Shown: one piece after another, positions 36,676-48,624 of the stretch
Position numbering within the stretch: position 1 is the stretch's first letter
Layout: each line of letters starts with the position of its first letter
Assembly (NCBI GenBank): GCA_905182985.1
Contig: CAJJDN010000012.1
Span: 503,857 to 567,856, forward strand
Direction of reading: 5' to 3'
Length of the DNA: 64,000 bases
Source: Paramecium sonneborni
Lineage: Eukaryota; Ciliophora; Oligohymenophorea; Peniculida; Parameciidae
Program-made: the position numbers and the translations under genes
Notes under the pieces: model-generated
Seen by the model: only the letters and a program-made list of their open reading frames with translations
What the model was told of the DNA's origin: nothing
The model's database searches: none

Positions 36676-37912
36676 TAAATATTCAAGATTATAAAAATTA
36701 GTGACAAATCAACAATCCTAACAAATCACCCTTTTCTTTAACGAAGTTCTTATTATCAGCATCATTGTAGTAATATTCAAAACTCTTATTTTCTTAAGTT
36801 GATTAAATTCCACTGATAAATAATAAAATTTATTGAGATGAGTATTCTGGATGAGATTACATTCCAAATATTCTTTAATCTTCAGAATAGAATATTTCGT
36901 TTTAAGCTGTTTTAGATGATCCTATTTAAATTAATAAATCCCTAAGGTTATTAAGTAACTATATCACCATGAGCTTTATTAATTATAATATTATCAATCT
37001 ATGTTAATTCTTTGAAGCATCCAATCTTAAAAAGATCCTTCTCAATTTTGATTGATTCATTTTCATAATAATAAAACCCCTTATGTTTGATTCTGTTTTA
37101 GCAGGGTACAACACATCCTCCAAATGCTTAAGCAAGCAATTAAAATCCAAAGCAAATACCCATTATATTGACTTGAGTATAATTTTAATAAACTTTCAAA
37201 ATAAAATTCTACAAACTACGAATCCATACTTTTTCATCATAAACAGAACTTGTACTGCCTGGTATGATTATTACATTTGTTTAATTAAGAGTTTCCTCAT
37301 TAGGATAACTTCCTTAAGTAACATTGTTTAGATAAATCTTCTAAAAAAAATATATCAATTTTATTAAATCTTTGCAAATATTATTTCTAAGGATATTTTA
37401 AAACTCTTTAATTATTCAACATTACCATAACCACCTTTCTTGTTTTCTTCTATATATTCCATTGAATAAACCAACAGTATCAATATATATTTTAGGAGCT
37501 TGATATCTACCTTAATCAAAATCTTTGACACATAGAAATATGATGGTTCGATTATATTTTAAGTGCTCTCCCTCTAATATAACTTATTCAATTTCATATT
37601 TTTTATTCAATTCTCTTCAATTATTAAACTAAAAGAAATTCAAATCATCATCTGCTAATTCAATTATATAATATGTATGATTATCTATCTCCCATATTGG
37701 TGAAGTTGTAAAGTATCGAGTCCAAAGGTAAAAGTATGGATTTCTGTATATTTCTAGTTCCTAAAATTAAAGAAAGAAATATACTCTAATATAATTCTAA
37801 CTGTCTTAAGCTTATTTGTAAGCATCCCAATTTACTATATTCTCAAAGTTATGTCTATTTAAACTTGTTTTTGTTATATCTATTGATCCAAATTACTTAA
37901 TTATTAGCTTTG
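36676..37912. repeat. Duplicated block C, copy 1 (1,237 bp)
   Basis: Reads the same as 37914-39150 with one N between at 37913. It contains the 3' part of the amidotransferase-like gene. Confidence 0.95.
36683..37912 (-). CDS. Glutamine-amidotransferase-like gene, truncated duplicate
   Basis: The same sequence as the complete gene at 37921-39268, cut at the N (37913). It lacks the first exon. It is most likely the second image of one locus. Confidence 0.75.
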
Positions 37913-37913
37913 N

Positions 37914-39150
37914 TAAATATTCAAGATTATAAAAATTAGTGACAAATCAACAATCCTAACAAATCACCCTTTTCTTTAACGAAGTTCTTATTATCAGCAT
38001 CATTGTAGTAATATTCAAAACTCTTATTTTCTTAAGTTGATTAAATTCCACTGATAAATAATAAAATTTATTGAGATGAGTATTCTGGATGAGATTACAT
38101 TCCAAATATTCTTTAATCTTCAGAATAGAATATTTCGTTTTAAGCTGTTTTAGATGATCCTATTTAAATTAATAAATCCCTAAGGTTATTAAGTAACTAT
38201 ATCACCATGAGCTTTATTAATTATAATATTATCAATCTATGTTAATTCTTTGAAGCATCCAATCTTAAAAAGATCCTTCTCAATTTTGATTGATTCATTT
38301 TCATAATAATAAAACCCCTTATGTTTGATTCTGTTTTAGCAGGGTACAACACATCCTCCAAATGCTTAAGCAAGCAATTAAAATCCAAAGCAAATACCCA
38401 TTATATTGACTTGAGTATAATTTTAATAAACTTTCAAAATAAAATTCTACAAACTACGAATCCATACTTTTTCATCATAAACAGAACTTGTACTGCCTGG
38501 TATGATTATTACATTTGTTTAATTAAGAGTTTCCTCATTAGGATAACTTCCTTAAGTAACATTGTTTAGATAAATCTTCTAAAAAAAATATATCAATTTT
38601 ATTAAATCTTTGCAAATATTATTTCTAAGGATATTTTAAAACTCTTTAATTATTCAACATTACCATAACCACCTTTCTTGTTTTCTTCTATATATTCCAT
38701 TGAATAAACCAACAGTATCAATATATATTTTAGGAGCTTGATATCTACCTTAATCAAAATCTTTGACACATAGAAATATGATGGTTCGATTATATTTTAA
38801 GTGCTCTCCCTCTAATATAACTTATTCAATTTCATATTTTTTATTCAATTCTCTTCAATTATTAAACTAAAAGAAATTCAAATCATCATCTGCTAATTCA
38901 ATTATATAATATGTATGATTATCTATCTCCCATATTGGTGAAGTTGTAAAGTATCGAGTCCAAAGGTAAAAGTATGGATTTCTGTATATTTCTAGTTCCT
39001 AAAATTAAAGAAAGAAATATACTCTAATATAATTCTAACTGTCTTAAGCTTATTTGTAAGCATCCCAATTTACTATATTCTCAAAGTTATGTCTATTTAA
39101 ACTTGTTTTTGTTATATCTATTGATCCAAATTACTTAATTATTAGCTTTG
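37914..39150. repeat. Duplicated block C, copy 2 (1,237 bp)
   Basis: Second copy of block C. It continues rightward into the 5' end of the amidotransferase-like gene, so only this copy is complete. Confidence 0.95.
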
Positions 39151-39268
39151 CTGCTGCTATTGCACAAGAATATCCCTCAGATTCTTAAACTGCACTATTC
39201 AAATTATATTGAGAATTTATTAGCAATTGTTTGTCTATGTGGAAGATGAGGCTGACCTTGATTTACAT
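37921..39268 (-). CDS. Class I glutamine amidotransferase-like protein, with frame breaks
   Basis: The C-terminal half is a class I GATase: NVIIIPGSTSSVYDE, the nucleophile elbow VNIMGICFGFQLLAQAFGG (catalytic Cys), a KAHGDIV loop, and the His-Glu pair in RIFGMQSHPEYS. Such domains take ammonia from glutamine or act as gamma-glutamyl hydrolases or peptidases. The N-terminal half (SEGYSCAIAAAKLIIKQFG, then NPYFYLWTRYFTTSPIWEI) is unrecognised and might be a separate gene. A 24-nt intron is likely near 39011-39034. Frame breaks occur near 38165 and in the region 38600-38690, and an in-frame TGA lies at 38855-38857. The start ATG at 39268 is the first Met of the left frame. Confidence 0.6.
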
Positions 39269-40246
39269 TTTTAAGTATTATTAATGATTTTTGCTAATGT
39301 CAAATGAGTTTAGAAATCAATATTTCATGCTAATTGCTTACGAAATACATTTTGACAATTATCAAATATATAAATCTTATTTACGTATTTAGTTATGAAT
39401 TAGATTAACAATTATTTTCCGGTTTTAATATTTACTTTTTCTAATAAATAAAGCTTAATAAAACATTATTATGTAGCACACTTTAATTTATTTGGTTATA
39501 ATTCTTTTCGATAGATCAAATAGTAACTTTTAAAATTACATTTTTTGATTTTTCTTAATCAGATGAAAGCTATTTATTTCTCAAAAAATAATCATAGGAC
39601 TTAATTTCTCAAATTACAATTTTAAATCTTCAATTAGAAAGATATCTATTGTTTATAAATATTTTTTCTAATAGAGATTTATTTCTAATTTATTAATAAA
39701 TATACTTAGTAAAGAATGGGTATTGTTTTTGATAAAATTAAATTAGTATTTTTTATATACTCTTATTCTTCAGCAAATTTCAAGTAATTTGTCTTTTCTT
39801 ATCATAATCTAATAAGTGTTACTAAATCATTACCAATTATGTTAATCTTATCTTATCTTAATCAAAATGTTCTTTTGATATCATTAATTTTTGAGTTTTC
39901 AAAGTGTTTACTCTTTTAATTTCGATATCATCATCGTTTTTAGATGAAAATTGAGAAAATCTTCTATAAAATTTTATGATTCTTCTAAAGTCATGATTTA
40001 GAACCTTAAATACATATATTTTAATGATTATATGAAATTTTCATAAACATTAAGAATTATGATAATTGTATAAATGTCATGATTATATGATTTTGTAGAA
40101 TTAAATCCAATAATTTAGAATTAAAAATAAATCTATTTATTAAAACAAATTGAATTGCTTTAGATAGAATATTTAATAATTAATAGACTCAATTATTAAT
40201 AAAATTAAATAAATAATATATATATATAACCCAAATTGATCTAAAT
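39269..40246. other. Mostly unassigned stretch with one possible minus-strand fragment
   Basis: AT-rich sequence without a recognised gene. At about 39780-40044 on the minus strand a frame reads RRIIKFYRRFSQFSSKNDDD and RVNTLKTQKLMISKEHFDQD, ending at TGA 39780-39782. It has no clear start codon. It may be the remains of a gene or a 3' exon. The rest changes frame too often to support a call. Confidence 0.35.
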
Positions 40247-41219
40247 TCATTATTTATGTTTTTTTTTGTTCTTTTTCTTTTGTATTAGTTCCTTATTTTA
40301 ATCTGTTTATTATTGATTTTGTTATTAAGTTAGTTATTGTTATTATTATTATATTTATATTCTATATTACTTTTGTTCTTACTATATTATGTTTTATTCA
40401 ATAGGTTATATGATGGGTTATGTGTTAACGTGATTGCATTAAAATGATTATTCAAATCTTTTAATTTTGCTACCTTATTTACCTGCTATTTTGAATCCAA
40501 ACAAAGTTGGTTCAAAATCAACTAAGATTTAAGTATCTGGTAATAATTAAAATTTTGGATGAAGATCTGGATAGGTCTAATTAAATTATAAAATTGATTA
40601 ACCATTAACAAGAATTGAGGAAATGATTTTCCAAAATAAGCTCCATCTATATCAGCACATTTCTTTTTTGGCATGTAAACTTCTTCACATCTTGGGCAAA
40701 AAACCTAAATAATTTTATAATAAAAACTTTAATTCTAGCAGTTTTAAGATCTTCACAAAGTCCAATAGGTATCACATTCTGTTTTTCACAATAAATACGA
40801 GGACAATGACCAAATTTTCCTTATAAAAATCTTTCACGCATGATTGCTGAACCTTTGGATGTAAATATGAATCTAGCATGAAATAAACCATAAATGTCAG
40901 ATGCCTCCTAATATACTTCTAAAAATCTTTTTTGATGTAATATAAGAAAACCTTTCATCTTCTAAGTCTTAATCTTCTGGAGAAGTAGGCTATAAAATCA
41001 TGTTGAGAGCTTCACTAGATATTATAATGACATCAATACTTAAAGAAATTAAATTTCCCTTTGATTCCAATTTAATTGAAAGGATCCCGAATAAAATCAT
41101 CATCAACTTCACATAAAAATTAATGATCCTCATGTGCACAAAACCATTCTATCCAACCTCCTGGATGTTCTGAATATTATGATTCCTCTTATTATAAACT
41201 TTTATGATTTACCAGACAT
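40247..41219 (-). CDS. CSNK2B: Casein kinase II regulatory subunit beta with Gln/Lys-rich tail
   Basis: Reads MSEESQYSEHPGGW, then IEWFCAHEDHQFLCEVDDDF, the DIYGLFHARFI helix, GKFGHCPRIYCEKQNVIPIG and VFCPRCEEVYMPKK. The four Cys of the CK2-beta zinc finger are all present. Introns: 41188-41212 (25 nt, AAG acceptor), 41015-41039 (25 nt) and 40705-40727 (23 nt, GTTTTT donor). Two compensating one-base errors are needed, near 40951 and near 40571. After the conserved FEPTLFGFKI end, about 80 further residues of Gln, Lys and Asn follow, absent from animal and yeast proteins. The subunit tethers and activates the CK2 catalytic chains. Confidence 0.9.
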
Positions 41220-41604
41220 CTTCCAATAATTTAGTTAAATAAAAAGATTTTTATAAATGTTTATATTTAGATAAAATATTTATTATTCTCTCTATTACCA
41301 ACCAAAAAAATTATTAACTAAAATCTATTTAAAATTTAAATTACCTTCACTAACATATATAATTATATATTTCATAAATAGTTTTGCTATCGACACAATA
41401 TTTTTAGTTCATTTAACAAAAAACAGCATATTATATGTTATCTATTGTATAATAAATACTTAAATACTTAGGAATACTTGAAAGACAAATAAAAAAATAA
41501 TTAAGAGGACATATAAGTATATAAATGTAAAACTTGAATTATATTTTTTTGAAAAACTTTAAAATAATTTTACAAAAGTTTGATTATAATTAAAATAAAT
41601 ATAT
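41220..41604. other. Intergenic, divergent promoter region
   Basis: AT-rich spacer between the casein kinase II beta gene (leaving left) and the gene at 41605 (leaving right). No open frame of note. Confidence 0.5.
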
Positions 41605-42661
41605 ATGTTTAAGAAAATTATTTAAGGCTTTTCAAAATATTCCCATCGATCAACAATTCCTAGTTTGCTTAAAGATCCTAGATATACAAGACTTGGAATA
41701 TCAAAACCAAAAGGAGAAACTAAAATGCTTAGGAAACCTTCAATACCAGATGGTATTCCTAATGCTCATTTATATTATGATCATACAAAGTATTAAGAAA
41801 CATAATAAAACAATCCCCCAAATAAATTAGTAATTATTAATATAAAAATGAGAAATATGAATCTACAGATTTAGATTTTATTTTGAGTATACTAAATAAT
41901 GATTCCTTTATTTACACATAAGATTTCAAACTTTGGAAAGCCATTAAATAATTGAATATACATCATCCAAATGAAGTTAAAAAGAATTGGGAAAGTTTTG
42001 ATAGAGCTTATAGAGTAATTTTGGATAATGCAAGATATTTGGATATTTACAATTTCAGATCATTTACTTAAGTTTCACAATAATATTATTTGGATGATGA
42101 AAAAGTTTGGACAGTATTATATAGACATTCAATTCAATTTTTTGTTGGTTGGGAACACTAATAAACTCCTTTATTGAGTAAATTAATTGAAAAGTAAAAT
42201 AATAAAAATAAATATATATTAGAACACATTAATAATCTTTTTTATTTAGCTTTCATATCATTATGTAGCAAGTAAGAAGATTAAAAATTGATGTATCAAA
42301 CATCATAATTCATTTTGATTATTTAATGAGAAATCACTTAAGATTCTTCAAAATTGTATTTATTAATTTTCTATTATAGCATAGTGAAGAAACATATAAT
42401 AAAGTAGAGAATGTTGAAGATAAGAATTAATTAGGAAATTTTATTGCACATTTTGCCTTTTGTATATAATAGAGAAAAGATATATTTAATGATGTGGATA
42501 AAGAAGTTAAGGAGAAATAAGTTGAGGAATTCTTGCATCAAGGTTAAAAAATTTGTTTAGAATCATATGATACACTCACAGTAGGAACCAAAAAAAATCT
42601 ACAAAGTTCCATAACTTATCCTAGATTTAAATATAAGCCATTGTTTGAGAAATTAAAATGA
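41605..42661 (+). CDS. Hypothetical protein, about 336 aa
   Basis: ATG 41605, introns 41830-41852 (23 nt) and 42356-42379 (24 nt), TGA 42659-42661. The start (MFKKIIQGFSKYSHRSTIPS) is basic and amphipathic and could be a mitochondrial targeting sequence. The centre (FDRAYRVILDNARYLDIYNF) and the end (LGNFIAHFAFCIQQRKDIF) are helical. A T is missing near 42258. Lack of any motif prevents a functional call; a mitochondrial role is only suggested by the N-terminus. Confidence 0.6.
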
Positions 42662-42824
42662 GAATAATAAAATATAATTTTATAATTGTAATATTGTTTA
42701 ATTAAAAGTATACTATATAATAATGTTATAAAATGATAGGGATATATTATATTATAATACATTAGAATATTAAAATATCATTTAAAATTTAAGATTTATA
42801 TTGATCTATTAGTTAAATAAATAA

Positions 42825-44495
42825 TCATGATTAGTAATTTATAAATTGTTTTTCAATCATTTATATGAATGGTTTCATCATGTCGTCAATTTATAAAGTA
42901 GTTAAAATTTTCATTTTTATTAAATCTAACTCTTTTAAATACTTTTAAATAAAAGGACCATCTGCTAATGCATAACTAAAATGTTTTAAATTGACATTTA
43001 TGATTCCAGATTATTAAGTTCTTAAAAATAATTCAAGTAAAATTAAGGCCACTGAATTTATTAATTCATTATCAGCATCTATTTTTAACTAACCAAACAA
43101 TTCTTTTGCTTTAAAAAACAATCCATAAAAGATAACATTTTTAATTAAAACAAATTCAAAAAAAACAATCTTTTTACATTCTTTCAATAAATATTAAAAA
43201 TATTTTGAAATTTAAAATTTTGATTTGATGATTTCGCTATGATAATTTTATAATGGATAATATCCTGCTTCTGAAATAGAATTTATAAAGATGTAAAATT
43301 AATTTGAAAACTTTTAATTTGTCAACTTCTATAGAATTTCTCTAACAATCTCCTCTGCTATTAATGGCATCATTATTTTATGCTATTTTTTTTCAGCTTT
43401 TTAAAGTTATTACAAACGACTAAATTTGAATAAAATTTATTTAGCTATAACATTGTTTACAAAAAAAATAATTTCTTGATTAGTCTTTTAATAATTATTT
43501 TAATGATATTAATAACAAATTAATTGATATCTTTGTTAAGATATTTTAGTTTGTTTAATTAAGCAAAAGCAAAAAAAAACAGTTGCAAATATATATTTTA
43601 TATTTTTTATTCTTTTGTTTTTTAAAGATTTTTTTAAATCATAATTTGTATTTTATTAGGAATTAGGTAATTTAATCAAATATTTTTCATACTAAGCTAA
43701 TCTAAATTATTATAATGCTTCTTTATGAGGTTATAATTTATCATTTTTTACAACAAATTAATCTAATTAACTTATAAGTTATTCTAAAGTTGGTAATTGT
43801 TTATGTTTAATTTTTGAGACTCTTGTTCTCGGTCTTAAATCTTAATCTTCATCGCTTTCTAATAAATCAACCAAATTTGAATCATTTGTATTATTTAACA
43901 TTTTAATATCTGAATGAAATGCTTTAGGTTGAGTATACATAGGACTTTCTTAATTTAATATTTTAGGGAGTTTAGAAGGAGTGGGTATTTTTTTTTCAAT
44001 TGTAACTAATTCACTTAATAAAACAGATTAATTGGTAACAATTTTTTTTGAAGTATAAGTATCTGATTGATTTTCTAAGAAAAATAGTTCTTTTTTTATT
44101 TGTTTAATTTATTCAGATAGTTTTAATTTTTATTCTTCCCAAATATGAATCTATTGTTCAATTTAAAAAAAATGTTATTCAAAACTTGTTTTTGGATTTT
44201 TTATTTATGTTCTAAAAGATTAATGTTTGTTCAATTCAACATTAATTTTATCGTATTCTTATCTCAAAGTAGCTAATTTTTTAGCAAGATTATTAATCTA
44301 TATTTGTTTAGGAATAGGTTTTTCAGGAATAGATTGTGCTCTAATTCTTTATTTTAATTAAGGTATAAGTTCTTCAATTACTCTTCTTTCTTTTTCTTCA
44401 AAACCTAGAGATTTTTTAATTTTTTGAATATGATCAGGTAATTTATGAAGACCATCACTTTTTCCTACAAATTAATAAGCTAAGTATTTATTCAT
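42825..44495 (-). CDS. Coiled-coil protein, single 556-aa frame
   Basis: An unbroken 557-codon frame from ATG 44495 (MNKYLAYQFVGKSDGLHKLP) to TGA 42825-42827. The N-terminal 170 residues form a coiled coil (LAKKLATLRQEYDKINVELN; LKLSEQIKQIKKELFFLE). A linker with SKLPKILNQESPMYTQP and an acidic LLESDEDQDLRPRTR follows. The C-terminal 180 residues form a helical domain (MPLIAEEIVREILQKLTNQK). The segment near 43560-43600 is very AT-rich and might hide an intron or the boundary of two genes, but no TGA interrupts it. Probably cytoskeletal or ciliary; not recognised. Confidence 0.65.
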
Positions 44496-44810
44496 ATTAT
44501 TATATTTATATAAATAAATACTTAATTTAAAGATGTACAATTCTTATCTTAATAATTGAAAATTGAAAAGATAAAAAAAGATTACATTATTAATGTTAAT
44601 GATAACAAAAATATTCAAATTTAGATTTTTTTGTTGATTAAGATAATTTGATTATAATATAATAAATACTTAATCTGGTGAAAATAAATATTGTTTAATA
44701 GTTAAGATTGTTGAAATAGTAGGAGAAAAGAGATTTGAGAATAAAAAAGATAAGAAAATAATTTGATAATAATTAAATTTATATATAGAATATTAAAAAT
44801 TTAACTGTTA
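44496..44810. other. Intergenic, divergent promoter region
   Basis: About 315 bases between two divergent coiled-coil genes. No open frame is supported. Confidence 0.5.
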
Positions 44811-45611
44811 ATGCAACTTCGTTAAAGCAAGAGTAGGAAAAGTATTGATGATCAAGAAATAGGATAAAAGAAACAACTAAGTACTCGAAAATCTGTTGGA
44901 CAAACAAAGTAAAAGCGAAGTGTTTCAAAGGATAAAGAAAATCATAAAACACATACTTAATTGAATAAAAAAGTTAAAAATATAAGTGAAACATTCAAAT
45001 TAAAAGATATATTGAAAAGCAAAGAATTTTATCAAGGAAATGAAGAATATGAAGAAAATACGGCTACAAGATCAACACCTTAAAAAACTGAGTGTCAAAC
45101 AAGTAATTCTAGATTTAGTAATTGTAATTGCAAATAAGAAGTAATTGAAGATAATTTAAAGTAAATAATTTAGAATATGAAATTTAGTTTAAAATAAGAA
45201 ATATTAGAACATCTAGAAAAGATACAATGCATAGTTTAAAAAAATGAAAGATTTATGACACATAGATCTTAATAAGAAATAAAGGCTGAAAGTTTTTTAA
45301 GTTAAGATAAATCATCAAGGAAATGTTAAAATAAGATTTAAGAATAAGATTAATCAGAAGATGTATTAAACACTAGTAACATTTGTAATTTAAATTATAT
45401 TATTCAACAACAATAATTTTAAATATCAAATTTAAAGACTAAATTATTTTGTTAAGAATAGAAATTCTTAGAAAAGTAATCATAATATGAATAGGAGGTT
45501 TTGTAATTGAAAAATCAAATATTATAATTAACTAGTGGAATGGAAATGCTTAAAGAATAAATTCATTAGTAGTAGTTTTAAAGACAAGTAAATGTTCAAT
45601 AAAAGAAATGA
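44811..45611 (+). CDS. Hypothetical protein with coiled coil, 266 aa
   Basis: An intronless 267-codon frame from ATG 44811 to TGA 45609-45611. The first 100 residues are basic and Ser/Lys-rich (RQSKSRKSIDDQEIGQKK), suggesting a microtubule- or DNA-binding tail. A Cys pair (NCNCKQE) follows. Helical segments come next (MKFSLKQEILEHLEKIQCIV) and a C-terminal coil (EQEVLQLKNQILQLTSGMEM). No family recognised. A role in the cytoskeleton is plausible by composition only. Confidence 0.65.
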
Positions 45612-45785
45612 AGTTTTAGTTATATATAAATATATATGATAAACATGTAATCATTTCATTCTTGATTATTTTGTTAAGTTTTAATTTTTGGAAGGAAATT
45701 TTGTTTAAAATAAGAATTTATATGATTATTTGTTATAATCTATTATTAATAATTATAAAATAAAATTCTTTAATTTTAAAGCGTA

Positions 45786-47617
45786 ATGGAATAGTCAAAT
45801 GTAATTATAGGAGATAGAAACAATGATAATTCATCTTCAGAAGAAATAGATTTGGAATTACAAGATGATGAAGTAAAATAAATGGTAATAAAGTATAGAC
45901 ATAGGTCAATTAGGAATGCCCTTAAGAACAATAAGTCTTGAGTCATTTATTGGAGATAGGAGAATATATAGATTATTTGGATTCAAATACAAATAAATGG
46001 ATAGTAATGAAAATTGTGGATATTTAAAACTCAAATATAAGACTTTAATCCCCTTCTACTTAAAATACATTTTGGATATAATTTTAGTATGAAATAATTC
46101 GTAAATAATGGATTCCTGGAGTACCTTTATTGAATACAAGAGTTGAAGTTTATAATTTAAATAAAGGTTGGTTAATTGGTATTGTTGTACAAATAGAAAA
46201 AGACTTAGCATTAATTCATCATTAAGGATATAAGAGGATATATGATTAGAATTATTAATTGAAAGACATACATCCTCTTGGTTAGAACTCAAATGAACCT
46301 GGAATAGGTAAATTATTAAAATAATAACCATAATCAATTCTAAGATTGTAGCATCGTTTTAATCTTTATCTTTAATTATAAAATCTCTTATCAATGCGTA
46401 AAAAATATAAGGAAATGGAGACATCTTTATAATCAATATTGAGTGAATAAGGAATGTTAATAAGAGAGGTATAAGGGGATGGCAATTGTATGTTTAGAGC
46501 CATAAGTGATTAATTATATGGAAATGAAATTTATCATAAAGAACTGCGTAAATTTGCCATGCAGTATATTTTATAAGAAAAGGATTATTTCTAAGATTAT
46601 ATAATAAATGGAAATGTTGAAGAATATGTAGAATATAAATCAAAAGATGGAGTTTGGGGAGATAATATTGAACTTTAAGCTTTTAGAGAACTTTATGATA
46701 TTCCCATTGAAATTTATGTTTGTAGTAAAGAGCCTTTAAAAACTGGATTAGAAGCTAATCCATATAATAAGGAGTAATTATTATACTTTATTATTTAGAC
46801 CTATTAGATTGTCATATCATGGAAGGTCTCATTATAACTCTATTAAATTAAAAGATAAATAACATTATGCTTTATTAGGAAGTTTAGAAATTAGTTAATA
46901 TGAAAAATAAATGTTTGAAAAATTATTAGAACAAAAAAATAAGTAAAGTGCAAACAATAATAATAGATATGGATAATAATTATCTAGAGCTTAATTTGAA
47001 AATTGTATTAGTAATGAACTTGATATTATTTTTAATGAATCTAAACGACTATTTTAAGATTAATAGCTTAAAAAGTATTTTAGTTAATTATTATTAGTGA
47101 ATAAACTGCTATAAAGGAATCTTTATAATAATTAGAATATGAAGAAGAAGAAGAATAACTTATGGATATGGTTATTAAGGAAAGTGTTTAAGATGCTTAA
47201 TTTAATTAATAGTATCCTATTTAATAACAATAAAAATAATAATAATAATAACAATAATAATAATAATAACAATTTTAATAATAGCAATAAAAATAATAAC
47301 AATAATAACAATAATAACAATAGTAATAATAGTAATAATAGTAACCGAATTTGGAAAGTGAAATATTGAGAAAAATTATGGAATAAAGCAAATAAGAATA
47401 AGAATAATAGTTTATGTAATAATTTGAAGATACATAATTTTAAAATGCTTTAAAGGAAAGTGAAAAAACAATTTATGAGGATCCCATGAATAATCCAATT
47501 ATTGCCTAGGTTATGGATATGGGATTCTTTACGCTTGAATAAGTAATAGAAGCTTATGCAATCCATAGAGATGACCCAGATATGATCATTAATTATCTTT
47601 ATGAAAATTTCTAATGA
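45786..47617 (+). CDS. OTU-family deubiquitinase with UIM, polyglutamine and UBA
   Basis: About 604 codons, one 20-nt intron (45885-45904). Order: acidic N-terminus; a beta-rich Agenet/Tudor-like region (WIVMKIVDIQNSNIRLQSPS; RVEVYNLNKGWLIGIVVQ); the OTU protease with the catalytic Cys in QGDGNCMFRAISDQLYGNE and the His in LSYHGRSHYNSI; a UIM-like helix (EEEEEQLMDMVIKESVQ); a polyglutamine tract coded by TAA repeats; a second UIM-like helix (QFQNALKESEKTIYED); and a C-terminal UBA-like domain (VMDMGFFTLEQVIEAYAIHR). The OTU core is closest in layout to OTUD5/DUBA. Two compensating frame breaks lie near 46800 and 47100. It should cleave ubiquitin chains. Confidence 0.85.
47222..47344 (+). repeat. 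TAA/CAA triplet repeat coding polyglutamine
   Basis: Forty-one consecutive codons that are almost all TAA, with some CAA and TAG and a few AAA and TTT. In this code they read as a polyglutamine tract with rare Lys and Phe. In other frames the same DNA would code polyasparagine or, on the opposite strand, polyleucine. Confidence 0.9.
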
Positions 47618-47646
47618 TATTATAAATATTTTTATTTTGAATATAA

Positions 47647-48311
47647 ATGGATGATTAAGATAAAATTCAAGAAGATGAATGTATGAATTAATATTGTACA
47701 ATTGAAACTTAAAATGTTTATGCTGCTAAATTTAGCGATTAAATTCTATTTTTTTGTAAAGAATGTCTTGAATTGTATACTGAGAAAAAGTGTTGTTATT
47801 TCTGTGCTTAAGTATTTATACTAATATATTAGGTTTATAGCGATTAAAATGAAAACTTTTTGGATGGTCAAAAATGGATAGCATGTGATTAAGATAAGTG
47901 TGACAAATGGGTATTAAAATTATAATAAATTAATTTAAGACTCATTTATCTTGTGAAGCCAAAAATGGAATCCATGGAATTGAATCTTTAGTAGAAGACT
48001 CAAAATTTAAATATATTTGCCCATGGTGTAGAATTGAAGATTAAAAATTAAGAAATATGAAACCACTGCCCAGATCTATCAACAGAAAAGGATTCAAATT
48101 CCTGGAGAAAATTCATAAAAGAAAGAATAGTACTTATGAGCCTCCTGTAACTAGTAACAATAATAATACCTCATATTTTAATTCAACATATTCGAATAAA
48201 TCAAGTTATTTAGATGAACTCTTAAAAAAGAATGGAGGCTTTAGTTAGTAAATAACTTAAGAAGAAATGCAATTAGATTTATAGAAAATGATTTCATTGG
48301 TTAAATAATGA
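47647..48311 (+). CDS. PHD-finger-like zinc protein, 204 aa
   Basis: Three exons with introns 47812-47832 (21 nt) and 47911-47939 (29 nt), 205 codons and no frame break. Cys/His pairs are visible: CMNQYC near the start, FFCKECLELY, CCYFC, then the PHD-like core WIACDQDKCDKWTHLSCE and a closing CPWC. The CDxDKCDKWxHxxC spacing matches a C4HC3 PHD finger, which reads histone tails. A basic region (RSINRKGFKFLEKIHKRK) follows. It starts 30 bases after the OTU gene, same strand. A chromatin role is inferred from the finger. Confidence 0.78.
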
Positions 48312-48624
48312 TACTACAATCTAAATTTTTTTTAATTATATATATGTTTGATCATCACAAATGACAATTATATCTTCTTAAATAAAACTGTTCTGTTAGG
48401 CAATGTTAATTATATTCAATTCATTATTTTAGATTTATTTTCCTAAATAATATACCTAAAATTAAACTTAAATTACTATTAAATAAATGTTTATCATAGT
48501 AAATATCAATTTAATGATTACTAGATACTAACCTAACGAAAGAAAATTTATACTAAATCAAATGATAATTTAGAATTGAAATCACATATAAAATTATAAA
48601 ATATAATTTATTTCTTTAAATAGT
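48312..48624. other. Intergenic
   Basis: AT-rich spacer between the PHD-like gene and the kinase gene. No supported frame. Confidence 0.5.

Noticed and set aside
20203..39150. Recent gene duplication of SPATA17, RCC1 and the amidotransferase
   Set aside because: Copies read identical, are adjacent, incomplete on one side and joined by one N, which fits assembly artefact better than biology.
47132..47320. Minus-strand poly-Leu frame opposite the OTU gene
   Set aside because: It is the complement of the TAA repeat that codes polyglutamine on the plus strand, with no other support.
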